Shown here: positions 27,532 to 38,900 of the stretch, piece after piece
How positions within the stretch are numbered: the first letter of the stretch is position 1
Layout: every line of letters starts with the position of its first letter
Assembly: GCF_000014425.1 (NCBI RefSeq)
Contig: NC_008530.1
Coordinates: forward strand, 1,612,001-1,676,000
Source of the DNA: Lactobacillus gasseri ATCC 33323 = JCM 1131
GTDB lineage: Bacteria > Bacillota > Bacilli > Lactobacillales > Lactobacillaceae
Direction of reading: 5' to 3'
Length of the DNA: 64,000 nt
Program-made: the position numbers and the translations under genes
The notes under the pieces: generated by a model
Told to the model about the DNA's origin: nothing
Databases searched by the model: none
The model's input: only the letters and a program-made list of their open reading frames with translations

Positions 27532-27770
27532 TTTTTCTCCCCCTTTGTGAGATGACTTAAATTTCTTGATTCTGATTATATGATATTAAAATGAAAAAAA
27601 AACAATACAAAATTAAAATATTTTTTGGCTAAATTTGTGTTTTATTAAAAATCTAGTATTAATACACTTGTTTTCTTTAAGATGTAATCTGATAAGTTAT
27701 AAAAATTGCCAGAAGTTATACAGAGTTATAAAAAAGAAATGATCTTAAATGAATTCTAAAATTTCAAGCA

Positions 27771-27822
27771 AAAAAAAGCTGGTAATATCAACGCCATTTC
27801 AAGCGAAGATATTGCCAGCTTT
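27771..27822. terminator. Terminator of the EamA transporter gene
   Basis: The 14-bp stem AAGCTGGTAATATC/GATATTGCCAGCTT has A8 on its left, which reads as T8 on the minus strand, and TTTTC on its right. Confidence 0.82.
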
Positions 27823-27825
27823 TCT

Positions 27826-28755
27826 TTATATTCTCTTTTCAGGAATTTTTTTAATTTTTCTCTTAGGTGTAAAATTCAAAGCCAAAACCGCCACAATTAC
27901 TAAAAATGTTCCTAGCCAATCCATCCCTGACATCACCAAACCAAAGATTAAAACTGAACCAACTGTAGCGGATAAGGGCTCAAACGCATCAAGCAGACTA
28001 ACCGTTGATGGCTTAACATAGCGCAAGGCATTCGCCATGATCTGAAAAGGTACTATTGTTCCCAAGATAATAATTGCTCCTACCCAGAGCCAAACTTTAG
28101 AAGTATTTGGAATAGCAGGAAAACTTGGATGAACAATTACCAATCCCAGTCCAGCAAAAATCATCCCCCATCCCGTCAAAACTAAACTAGATATTCTTTT
28201 AACAATTTTAACTGGAATCAACGTATAGCTTGCCTCACCTAGAGCAGACAATAAGCCGAAAAATAATGCTACGGGAGTGATTGCTAAATGATTCAAATTG
28301 CCATGAGTTGACAGTAAAAATACGCCAATAAAAGCCATAATTGCTGCTAAAACGTCTAACTTTCTTAAAACTTGCTGATGAGTTACAGCAAGATAAGCAA
28401 GAACAAAAAACGGTCCAATAAATTGTAAGATAGTCGCAATCGAAGCATTCGCCATTTCAATGACAATAAAGTAAAAAATCTGTACTGGTAATAAGCCAAA
28501 TACACCATAAGCGATAATATGCAGAGTATTTTTCTTATTTTTTAAAATAGAAAATGGCTTTTGATGTAAAATTGCCGCAATGATTAATAAGACAACTCCA
28601 GAGATAATTAACCGAATCTGCGTCAGCCAAATTGGTGTAATTTTTGAACTGATTTTAAATAAAGACTCCGCAAATAAACCGGAAATTCCCCACATCACAG
28701 CTGCTAAGGCTGCTAAAATTGTCCACAATCTGCTTCTAGTAACCTGCTTATTCAT
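27826..28755 (-). CDS. EamA/DMT-superfamily transporter
   Basis: A 309-aa inner-membrane protein with ten predicted helices in two EamA repeats. Repeat one opens WTILAALAAVMWGISGLFAE and contains FGLLPVQIFYF and IAMANASIATILQFIGP-like sequence. Repeat two opens LFFGLLSALGEASYTLIPV and closes with ANALRYVKPSTVSLLDAFEP and GSVLIFG. The tail is basic (TPKRKIKKIPEKR). Members export amino acids or metabolites such as cysteine, threonine or purines. The substrate is not deducible here. GAGGAAG precedes the ATG. Monocistronic. Confidence 0.92.
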   Translation of the reverse strand: MNKQVTRSRLWTILAALAAVMWGISGLFAESLFKISSKITPIWLTQIRLIISGVVLLIIAAILHQKPFSILKNKKNTLHIIAYGVFGLLPVQIFYFIVIEMANASIATILQFIGPFFVLAYLAVTHQQVLRKLDVLAAIMAFIGVFLLSTHGNLNHLAITPVALFFGLLSALGEASYTLIPVKIVKRISSLVLTGWGMIFAGLGLVIVHPSFPAIPNTSKVWLWVGAIIILGTIVPFQIMANALRYVKPSTVSLLDAFEPLSATVGSVLIFGLVMSGMDWLGTFLVIVAVLALNFTPKRKIKKIPEKRI

Positions 28756-28833
28756 CCAGCTTCTTCCTCACAAATAAAAATCAATCTAAATTATCATAGC
28801 ATAGTTACTCTAAGCAATCATTGTAATTTCGAC

Positions 28834-28875
28834 AAAAAAATACTGTTCAGTTTGCTTATCTGAACAGTATTTTTT
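28834..28875. terminator. Terminator of the licT-bglP-bglA operon
   Basis: The 15-bp stem AAAAATACTGTTCAG/CTGAACAGTATTTTT with a 9-nt loop lies 9 bp past the bglA stop. A and T tracts make it bidirectional. Confidence 0.9.
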
Positions 28876-28883
28876 AATTCAAA

Positions 28884-30359
<1,476 letters not shown>

Positions 30360-30403
30360 TTATATTTCTCCTCTTTTTCAATATTAATTATCTTCATTAT
30401 ATA

Positions 30404-30417
30404 TGAAATCGATTACA
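30404..30417. promoter_or_regulatory. cre site between bglP and bglA
   Basis: TGAAATCGATTACA (reverse TGTAATCGATTTCA) fits the cre consensus TGWAANCGNTNNCA at every fixed position. It starts 5 bp beyond the bglP stop. A TATAAT on the minus strand lies a few bases further toward bglA, so it may cover a weak internal promoter or act as a CcpA roadblock. Confidence 0.6.
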
Positions 30418-30421
30418 TCAG

Positions 30422-32440
30422 CTAAGCCATTTGCGGATTTGAACTAGCTGTTTCTGTTTCACTAGCTCCTTCTAAGTCTAGAATTTCTTGTCCCACTTTT
30501 ACCTTACCTTGGCTAACAACAGTGATCTTTTCATAATCTTTTGAGTTAGTGACTACAATTGGAGTCGTCACAACATAACCCTTAGCATGAATTGCATCGA
30601 TATCAAACTTAACTAACTCATCACCTGCTTTAACTTCGTCACCTTTTGCAACTAAGGTTTCAAAACCATGTCCTTGTAAGTTAACAGTATCCATTCCGAT
30701 GTGCATTAAGATTTCTGCACCATCACTTGTCTTCATTCCGATAGCATGTCCAGTTGGGAAAGTCATCACAACCTTACCATCTGCTGGTGCATGTAAAACT
30801 CCTTCGCTAGGCTCAACAGCAACTCCTTCACCCATAGCACCGCTTGAGAACACTTCGTCTTTTACTTCTGAAAGTGGTAATAATTCACCAGCAAGTGGAC
30901 TAACTAATTCAGTTGAAACATTTAAGTCGCTAGTGCTTGCTAAACTTGGAGCAGCTTTTGCAATAGCATCAGCTTGGTTTGCAACTTCTTGAACAGTCTT
31001 TGCTTGTTTTTCATCATAAGCTTGATCAACACTCTTCTTGCCAAGAGCTATTTGTAAAATAAATCCAAGAACAAATGACACAGCCATCGCAATCATCAAA
31101 CCGTAAACACTCATATCAACGCCAGTCTTTGGACCAATAGCAGCAGGAATTACGAAGACTCCCATACCGCCCATCATGTACATCTTAGTACCAAAGAATC
31201 CAATCAAGCCACCACCAATACCAGCTGCAATACAACTTAAGACAAATGGCTTTTTACGTGGAAGAGTTACACCATAAATAGCTGGTTCAGTAACACCGAA
31301 AATTCCTGATAAGAATGCTGGAAGTGCAATACCTTTTAATTTTTGATCTTTAGTTTGTAATAAGATTGCTAAAACAACACCAATTTGTGCAAATGAAGCA
31401 CCTAATGATAAGCCTAAGATTGGGTCATAACCTAAAGCAGCAATGTTTGACATCATCACTGCGACAAATCCCCAGTGGACACCGAAAATAACGAATACTT
31501 GCCAGAAGCTACCAAGTAAAACACCAGCCAATACTGGACTAAAGTTGTAAACAGCTGAAGTAATGGCAGCAAGTGCATTACCAATCCAAGTAGCAAGTGG
31601 CCCGATAATTAAGAAAGTCAAAGGAACAACAATCAGTAAAGTAACAAATGGAACTAAGAAAGTTTTTACCACAGTTGGAATCCATTTTTTGCACCATCTT
31701 TCAACAACAGAAGCAAACCAAACTGCTAAAATAATTGGAATAACTGTTGAAGTATAGTTCATTGAAATAATTGGAATGCCTAAGAATGTAGCATGAACTT
31801 GTGAATGTAAAAATGTTCCGTTAAATAAATCAAATAAAACTTTTTTGCTGCTATTCATTGCTACCATTGCTGGATAACACATTGCAGCACCAATTGTAAT
31901 GGCTGTAAAGCGGTCTACCTTAAATTTCTTAGCACTAGTAATTGCTAGAATAAGTGGTAAGAAGTAAAAGAAACCATCCCCAATTGCATACAAAACTTCA
32001 TAAGTACCAGAAGTTTTAGCAAGCCAGCCAAATGAAGCACACATTGCAGTTAATCCTTTAATCATACCTGCTGCAGCCATTGGCCCTAAAATTGGAGTAA
32101 AGATACCTGAAATAAGATCGATAGCTTTATCCATTAAACTCATATTGCTATCATCTAAATCGTCATCAGCAACTTGACCGCCACCAGAAAAGCCACCTTC
32201 TTTTAAGACTGCTTCATATACGTCAGCAACTTCATTACCAATAACTACCTGATATTGTCCACCAGCTTTAACAACTGTAACAACACCATCAGTATCTTTT
32301 AAGGCATCATCATTAGCCTTCTTTTCATCTTTTAACTTAAAACGCAAGCGTGTTGTACAGTGAACCACGCTAATTACGTTGTCTTTTCCGCCAACGTCCT
32401 TAATAATTGTTTTTGCTAGAGCATCATAATTCTTAGCCAT
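30422..32440 (-). CDS. bglP: Beta-glucoside PTS transporter, EIIBCA
   Basis: A 672-aa fused PTS permease in the order IIB-IIC-IIA. IIB: residues 1-85 with phospho-cysteine Cys28 (VVHCTTRLRF). IIC: about 105-465 with multiple helices, the GVHWGF block and GVTEPAIYGVTLPRKKPF. IIA: about 515-655 with HAPADGKV, GHAIGMK and the phospho-histidine near residue 580 (ILMHIGMDTV). It imports and phosphorylates aryl- or alkyl-beta-glucosides or cellobiose-like sugars for BglA. GGGAGGAAAAAG precedes the ATG. It is preceded by a RAT/terminator pair that is read through only when LicT is active. Confidence 0.95.
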   Translation of the reverse strand: MAKNYDALAKTIIKDVGGKDNVISVVHCTTRLRFKLKDEKKANDDALKDTDGVVTVVKAGGQYQVVIGNEVADVYEAVLKEGGFSGGGQVADDDLDDSNMSLMDKAIDLISGIFTPILGPMAAAGMIKGLTAMCASFGWLAKTSGTYEVLYAIGDGFFYFLPLILAITSAKKFKVDRFTAITIGAAMCYPAMVAMNSSKKVLFDLFNGTFLHSQVHATFLGIPIISMNYTSTVIPIILAVWFASVVERWCKKWIPTVVKTFLVPFVTLLIVVPLTFLIIGPLATWIGNALAAITSAVYNFSPVLAGVLLGSFWQVFVIFGVHWGFVAVMMSNIAALGYDPILGLSLGASFAQIGVVLAILLQTKDQKLKGIALPAFLSGIFGVTEPAIYGVTLPRKKPFVLSCIAAGIGGGLIGFFGTKMYMMGGMGVFVIPAAIGPKTGVDMSVYGLMIAMAVSFVLGFILQIALGKKSVDQAYDEKQAKTVQEVANQADAIAKAAPSLASTSDLNVSTELVSPLAGELLPLSEVKDEVFSSGAMGEGVAVEPSEGVLHAPADGKVVMTFPTGHAIGMKTSDGAEILMHIGMDTVNLQGHGFETLVAKGDEVKAGDELVKFDIDAIHAKGYVVTTPIVVTNSKDYEKITVVSQGKVKVGQEILDLEGASETETASSNPQMA

Positions 32441-32456
32441 AGCTTTTTCCTCCCAA

Positions 32457-32523
32457 TAATAAAACCCAAGCTACTCAAAAACTAGAGAACATAAGTGTTC
32501 AATGTCTTTCAGTAACTTGGGTT
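32457..32523 (-). terminator. LicT-controlled terminator before bglP
   Basis: On the minus strand a 13-bp stem (AACCCAAGTTACT with AGTAGCTTGGGTT, one mismatch or wobble) and a long loop is followed by TTATTATT. Its 5' arm overlaps the 3' end of the RAT, so antiterminator and terminator are mutually exclusive. Confidence 0.85.
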
Positions 32524-32550
32524 CTTGCCTAATCGAATTAGTAACATACC
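32520..32550 (-). promoter_or_regulatory. RAT (ribonucleic antiterminator) for LicT, before bglP
   Basis: The minus strand reads GGTATGTTACT, then AATTCGATT, then AGGCAAGAACC, closely following the RAT consensus of BglG/LicT targets (GGATTGTTACT ... AGGCAAAACC). LicT dimers bound here would block the adjoining terminator. Confidence 0.85.
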
Positions 32551-32565
32551 TAAGTATGAAAATAT

Positions 32566-33408
32566 TTAGTTTTCTTGGCGGTTTGTCACACGCCAAATGT
32601 GTAAAACTAGATAGAACTTATCATCTGAATTTAAGGTCCATCCCTTTTTACTATGTAAATAAGTTGCGATCCTCTCAGCCGTATCATAAGCATGATTGTA
32701 CTTAATCTTCATAAAAGCCAGCAGCGAGTCATCAAGTTCGCCACTTTTTTGATGCTTATTTCTTAAAAGTCTTACCAATAATACTCTTAAGTGAGTAATG
32801 AAGCGACTATAATTAAATGACTCTGTATCTAAAGTCATTTGGTATTGATACTGAATAATATCAATAATTCCGCTAATCAACTCAGTAATCTCAACCGTTT
32901 CTTGAACTTGATCATTATCAGAAGCTGCATTAACGAAGTGATAAGTCATAAAAATACTTTCACTTGGTGGCAAGTTAACCTTCATTTCTTTATTAATTAA
33001 AGCAATGACCCTTTCACTAATCTTATACTCCTTAGGAAAAAGATTCTTAACTTCCCAACGTGTATTAGCAGCACTCATATCAATATGATCTTCAGTTCTG
33101 GAAAGAGCAAAGTCAATATGGTCAGCTAAGGCTAAGTATTGAAAATCATTAAACTTCACATTTAAAAGTGGCTCCACCATCTGGATCACCTTATTGGTTA
33201 AATCGATGGTTGAAGCATTGATCTCTTTAACTTGATTGACTTCATCTTGATGAGAAGTAGCAGTAAACCGCCTTTCAATTTTGCTCTCATCAATCTTATC
33301 GCCTTTCTTTAAGCCAAAGCCCACGCCTTTGCCCAGGACTACTTGTTCTTGGCCTTGATCGTCCTGCACCAAGGCTGCACTATTGTTAAATGTTTTAAGA
33401 AATATCAT
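32566..33408 (-). CDS. licT: Transcription antiterminator LicT (BglG family)
   Basis: A 280-aa RNA-binding antiterminator. The start is the ATG at 33408 (AAAGGTGATT upstream); the longer frame from 33444 would begin inside the upstream terminator. The N-terminal CAT RNA-binding domain (about 1-60) shows NNSAALVQDDQGQEQVVLGKG and FGLKKGD. PRD1 follows with LADHIDFALSRTED, and PRD2 with YHFVNA and FITHLRVLLVRLL, then YNHAYDTAERIA and LVLHIWRVT. The PRD histidines receive phosphate from HPr (activating) and from the cognate EII (inhibiting). It is first in the operon and is itself preceded by a RAT-like element and terminator, which suggests autoregulation. Confidence 0.95.
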   Translation of the reverse strand: MIFLKTFNNSAALVQDDQGQEQVVLGKGVGFGLKKGDKIDESKIERRFTATSHQDEVNQVKEINASTIDLTNKVIQMVEPLLNVKFNDFQYLALADHIDFALSRTEDHIDMSAANTRWEVKNLFPKEYKISERVIALINKEMKVNLPPSESIFMTYHFVNAASDNDQVQETVEITELISGIIDIIQYQYQMTLDTESFNYSRFITHLRVLLVRLLRNKHQKSGELDDSLLAFMKIKYNHAYDTAERIATYLHSKKGWTLNSDDKFYLVLHIWRVTNRQEN

Positions 33409-33430
33409 CCGACGAATCACCTTTATATAG

Positions 33431-33492
33431 AAAAAAGCTACCACAAACTACAATATACACTTTAAGTATATCATCATTATTTGTAGTAGCTC
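33431..33492 (-). terminator. Terminator in the licT leader
   Basis: On the minus strand the 12-bp stem AGCTACTACAAA/TTTGTGGTAGCT (one G-U pair) encloses a secondary AT-rich hairpin and is followed by T6 about 20 nt before the licT start. Confidence 0.82.
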
Positions 33493-33493
33493 A

Positions 33494-33520
33494 GACCTGA
33501 TCGCATCAGTAATCCGCTTA
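33494..33520 (-). promoter_or_regulatory. RAT-like element upstream of licT
   Basis: The minus strand GCGGATTACTGATGCGATCA followed by GGTCTGAGC resembles the RAT (GGAT...TACTG ... AGG) but lacks three bases of the GGATTGTTACT block and the AGGCAAAACC tail is degenerate. It directly precedes the licT leader terminator. Confidence 0.6.
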
Positions 33521-33532
33521 TTTACAATAATT

Positions 33533-33561
33533 ATAATAGCGCTTTCATATATTTGTGTCAA
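33533..33561 (-). promoter_or_regulatory. Promoter of the licT operon with overlapping cre
   Basis: On the minus strand: TTGACA (33556-33561), 17-bp spacer, TATTAT (33533-33538). A cre-like TGAAAGCGCTATTA (33534-33547, one departure from consensus) covers the spacer and -10, predicting repression by CcpA when preferred sugar is present. Confidence 0.82.
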
Positions 33562-33597
33562 TAAGTATTTGCATAAAAATACTTATTTTTATGTGAG

Positions 33598-33637
33598 CAA
33601 AAAAAGAGGCCAGACCTTAATGTCTGACCTCTTTTTC
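33598..33637. terminator. Terminator of the giant Rib/Mub adhesin gene
   Basis: The stem AAAGAGGCCAGAC/GTCTGACCTCTTT with a 6-nt loop, with A and T tracts on both sides. It ends the minus-strand adhesin transcript 19 bp past its stop. Confidence 0.88.
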
Positions 33638-34099
33638 TAGTTTTAAACTATTTCTTTATTTTTGACGCTTTTTTCTATCTACGCCTAATCCGAATAAACT
33701 ACCTACTGTAGCAATTGCTAAACCTAAGATACCAGCTGTATTTTCTGATTTAGCACCAGTTTGTGGCAATGTATTCTTTTCAGCATGGTGATTTTCATTT
33801 ACAGTAGCTGCCTTTGCAGTGTTGGCTTCAGAATTAGTTTCTGTAGTCTTACCACTATTGTTATCACTTGTTCCAGTAGCGTCTACATAGACCTTAACTG
33901 TTACATCTACACTAGAGCCATCTGGATAAGTTACTGTAACAACGCCTGTATGTTCACCAATTGTAGAAATATCTGGTACTTCTTTCCAAGTGTACTTAGT
34001 ACCTTCTGGCATGTCATCCTTGTTCTTAATTCCTTCTGATGGGTTTGGAACAACACCTGGAGTAGTGTGAATTGGTTGCGGTTCTGGAGTTACATGGTT

Positions 34100-34580
34100 C
34101 GTACCGATAATTACTGTTACGTTAACCTTATCCTTTGAACCATCTGGGTAAGTTACGATTACTGTGCCTGTGGTCTTGCCTGGCTTAGTTACATCTGGAG
34201 TCTTTTCCCATGTGTACTTAGTGCCTTTTGGCATGTCATCCTTGTTCTTAATACCCTTTTCTGCTGGTGGTACTACGCCTGGGGTAGTGTGAACATCTTG
34301 ACCCTCTGGAGTGTACTTATCGGCATCAGTTGGTGTAGTTGGATTGTCAATAATTACTGGAACATCAACTTTATCCTTTGAACCATCTGGGTAAGTTACG
34401 ATTACTGTGCCTGTAGTCTTACCTGGCTCAGTTACATCTGGGGTCTTCTCCCATGTGTACTTAGTGCCTTTTGGCAGATCATCCTTGTTCTTTATACCCT
34501 TTTCTGCTGGTGGCACTACGCCTGGGGTAGTGTGAACATCTTGACCCTCTGGAGTGTACTTATCGGCATCAGTTGGTGTT
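34100..34580 (-). repeat. Two tandem Rib-type repeats near the C-terminus of the adhesin
   Basis: The coding units contain TPGVVPPAEKGIKNKDD, KGTKYTWEKTPDVT and VTYPDGSKDKV. Neighbouring copies are spaced about 243 bp apart and are almost identical at the DNA level; a third, diverged unit adjoins the LPQTG end. Confidence 0.82.
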
Positions 34581-34945
34581 GTAGTCTTAGTGTAAGCAAC
34601 TACAACGTTGGTATTTGGTGTGTTAGCATTCACGTTCTTATCAGCTAAAACAACTTTTGCATCTCTACCATCAACGGTTGAAGTATAGTCAGTTACTTGT
34701 GGAACATTGTATTCTGGCCAAGTACCTTCAGTTGCTCCAGTTGACTTCCAAGTATTGCCATCTCTTACGCCAACAGCCCATGGAGTATCAGCTTCTACAT
34801 TTTCACCTTCACCGCCACGAACGAAGTGAACTGTTTGAACAATCGTTTCAGTTGTTCCATCAATCTTGTTAACAGTAATTGTACGAACAACGTCTTTGTT
34901 CATGTCCTTATTATTTGGATCATATGGAGTTACTGTACTACTCTT

Positions 34946-35938
34946 TTGGTAAGTAATATGAACTGCTTCACCATTTACTGGTGTGCCGTCTTTGATTGCG
35001 GAAGCTGATTGAACTTCAGTTGCTTTAGTTCCATTTACGTATGAATCGTAACCAGAAATTTGTTCTACTGCTGCAGTTGGATATTCTGCTTCGCCGCCTA
35101 AAATGAACTTGTTGTTTTCGATCTTACCAACTTCCCAAGCGCCAGTTCCAGTAACCTCTCCAGTTACCAAGTCTTCAACACCGTTTCTACCAAAGTTAAC
35201 AGTTTGAGTTGAAATTAATTGTTCTTCCTCACCTGGTTTAGTTTGGTAAATATCACGGCTAACGCTTGTAAACATATCCTTGTACTTAGGCTCAGTTGGA
35301 TTTACACCTGGGGTTGTTGGAGTAACGTCCTTTGTTGCGTGAACTAAGTTAATAACTACTGCTTCATCCTTAGTAGGAATAATTACATTTTCTGGCAATG
35401 TTTGATCTGCAGCTAACTTGTAACCTACTGGAATGGTTAAGTTAGTCTTGGCATTAGTACCTGGCTTACCACTTACAACAATTGGATTACCAACATTCTT
35501 CTTGTCAATAGTGTCATAGAATTGATAACTTACAGTTACATCTGCAACTGGAGTTTCACTTTGTTGGTAAGTAATATGAATTGCTTCACCATTTACTGGT
35601 GTGCCGTCTTTGATTGCGGAAGCTGATTGAACTTTAGTTGCTTTAGTTCCATTTACGTATGAATCGTAACCAGAAATTTGTTCTACTGCTGCAGTTGGAT
35701 ATTCTGCTTCGCCGCCTAAAACGAACTTGTTGTTTTCGATCTTACCAACTTCCCAAGCGCCAGTTCCAGTAACCTCTCCAGTTACTAAATCTTCAACACC
35801 GTTTCTACCAAAGTTAACAGTTTGAGTTGAAATTAATTGTTCTTCCTCACCTGGTTTAGTTTGGTAAATATCACGGCTAACGCTTGTAAACATATCCTTG
35901 TACTTAGGCTCAGTTGGAGTTACGCCTGGAGTTGTTGG
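34946..35938 (-). repeat. Duplicated Mub-type module, period 618 bp
   Basis: Stretches of about 370 bp at 34946-35320 and 35564-35938 match almost base for base, coding KYKDMFTSVSRDIYQTKPG and TVNFGRNGVEDLVTGEVTG. The spacers between them differ. Confidence 0.85.
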
Positions 35939-38900
35939 AGTTACAGATTTAGTACCATGCTTAAGAGTTACAGTTAAAGCTGCTGGATTCTTCTCAGTAA
36001 TAGTTTCAGCTACAGGGTAATTTCCTGCAACAACCCAGCCTTTAAGAGCACTATTATTCTTCAAATCGTTATTAATTTGATTCTTAATTTCTTCAGCAGA
36101 TACTGTAGCTGGATTATCAGAAGGGAATGTACCAGTAAATGCATCTGCAGTAGTTGCTAGCTCTTGACCCTTTTCATCAACATATTTAATAGCTTGCGTG
36201 AAGCTTTCTTCAGTTGGCGATACCGCCTTGTATGTTACAGTTACGGTCTTACCATTTTGTGGTGTTGCATAACCATCAATTTCTTTGGTAGTAATAGTTG
36301 CTACAGGGGCTTGAGTACCTTTTTCACCGTTAACATATGAATCAAATCCTGAAATTTGTTCAACATTCTTAGCGGAGAATTCAGCAGAACCAGCTTCTGG
36401 AGTCCATGCTACCCAAGTAGTTTTACCAGTTACAGGATTGTAATAGCCAGCATTGCCATTAGCATCTTTACGTACATAATGAACCGTTTGTGTTTGATCA
36501 GCAATTGCTGCATGACCAGTTCCAGAAACATCGTACTTAATTGTACGAGTTACATCCATATTCATATCTTTGTTAGAAGGATCATATGGAACTGGAGTAG
36601 AGTCTTGAGCAACATACTTAACATCAATCATCTTGACGGTATTTGGACCAACAGAACTTTCAGCAGCAACTTTAGCTTCTGTAGTCTTTACGCCATCAAT
36701 CATGTAGTCATAGCCTTGCGGAGCAGTAGCAATGTCAGTGTATTCTGCCCAAGTACCAGTCTTATCAGAAGTTAATTTGTTAGTAGTTGTGTTGTAAACG
36801 TACCAAGTACCTTCTGAGCCTTCCATGATCTTGCCAGTATATTGATCAAGCACACCAGTCCGACCAAATGTAATAGTTTGCTTTTCAGTATGATCAATTG
36901 CTGAATTGTCAGTCTTATAAACATTAATTGTACGAGTTGAAGTAGTGAACAAGTCTTTGTATTCAGGATTATCTGGAGTAACGCCTGGTTCACCTGGAGT
37001 TACTGTGTTCTTAACTAATTTAACCGTAATTGTATTATTGTCAGTTTGATCACCTGGATAAGTAAAGCCTTCAGCAATCTTCCAACCAGCTGGAATATTA
37101 TTGTCAATATTAGCCTTCAAAGTTGAAGCCTTTAAGCCTTCCTTCTTGTTGAAGTCAAAGGTCAACTCATCTTTACCATTCTTAGTCTTTAATGGTGCGT
37201 TATTAGTACTATCAACATACTTAACAATTACTTGAGCGTTGTAATCAGAATCATCATGTTGTTTTTGACTTTGCTTTAATGGAACTATAATTTCAGCTGG
37301 TTGAGAATTAATGTTATTCTCGGCAGCTGGGTAAGTATAACCATCAGCAATGCTGTAGTTATTTGGCAAGTTACCATCAATTGCGCTCTTTAATTGATCA
37401 GCAGTTAAGCTTGATCCCTTAGCAATATCAGCAATAGTATGACTTGCTACTTCTTGACCATTAAATTGGTAAGAAATTCTCTGACTAAAGCTAGTCTTCT
37501 GATCATCTGGCTTATCAGTATTTGAATCAGCAACCACATTAATATTAGCCTTGACGTCTAAGTAAGTACCATCGTTAAAGCTAATCCGAACTGTTCCTGT
37601 AACATTATTCTGAATATCTCTAGTAGATGGCATACCGTTTGGAGCCCAAGTCATTGCAAATTGACGACTATTATCAGTACCTTCAATGTAAGCTAATACT
37701 TGAGGTGCATTTGGATTGATATTTTGACCATTCCAACCTGCTTGTCCAAGATCAGTAACGTTAATTAACTTACGGAATGCATCTTGGGAAATACCACTAA
37801 TATCTTGACCTTGTTTGTAAGTTTCAGTAGCACCAGTTGTTGCACCATAAATATTACCAAAGACATTAATCCAGTTAGGATCAGAACCAAAGATTTCCTT
37901 GGCTGTACCTGTTAAATGAATAGTTGCACGAGTCTTAGAGTTACCTGGAAGATTGTCGCCTTCACCAGTACGTTGATCAGTAGATGAATTAGTTTGTTGT
38001 GATGCTAATGATGAACCAGTTTTATCGCCATAGTTAGCTACATTAGTATTAGGCTCCCTGTTTTCCATCCACTTAGTAGTTACATCATTAGCAGAGAATG
38101 ATTCTGGAGCTGAAGCGCCATTGTTTAATGTAGGGTTACCATGCTTCTCCGTGATCTTGTAAGTATTACCTTCTAGCTTGTAGGTTACCCAATCAGTAGC
38201 ATTCCATTCACTATCTTCATTCTTAAATGTAATTTCAGTAATTGCTGGAACTGGAATATTTTCAACACTGCCATCAGTGGTCTTGTGAGCAGTATAAGTA
38301 CCAATTGTGTAGCTTGTAGTTGTGTTGGTACCATAAATAATCTCAGTATCACCTGGTATACCAACAGTTACTGGAACGTATACCGTAGTACCAGGTTGAT
38401 TATTCTTGCCAGGAACTGTAACTTTAATTACTTGAGTTTCAGGTTTATCTGGGAATGGCTTTGGATCAGTACCATTGTCTCTCCAAGTAATAGTAGTACC
38501 TTCTGGTAAATTATTTGGATTATGAATACCATCACTTGGCTTATAAGTGTTATTAGTTGGATCGCTTGGTTTAGTTACATTTTGTGGCTTTACAACAACA
38601 ACTGTTGCAGTTGCATGATCAACAGATGGTCTTTCAGCAGTATTATCTGGATAAGTTATAGTAACTGGAATAGTTACAACACCAGTATCTGAACCACTTG
38701 GAATAGTGTAAGAAACTTTACCAATGTTTGGATCAACTTCTGCACCTGCTGGAGCATTATCACCAAGTTTATAAGTTGGTTTTACTGAATCTGGAAGGGT
38801 TGGGGTGTAATGAACATCAGTAGTTACCGTTTGACCAGGTCTACCACCAATTGGATTGTAGCTTGGTTCATATTTATCAGCATCATTTGCTGTTGGAACC

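Noticed and set aside
33409-33444. Longer N-terminus of LicT
   Set aside because: It would start inside the T-tract and stem of the leader terminator; ATG 33408 has a Shine-Dalgarno and matches the family start.
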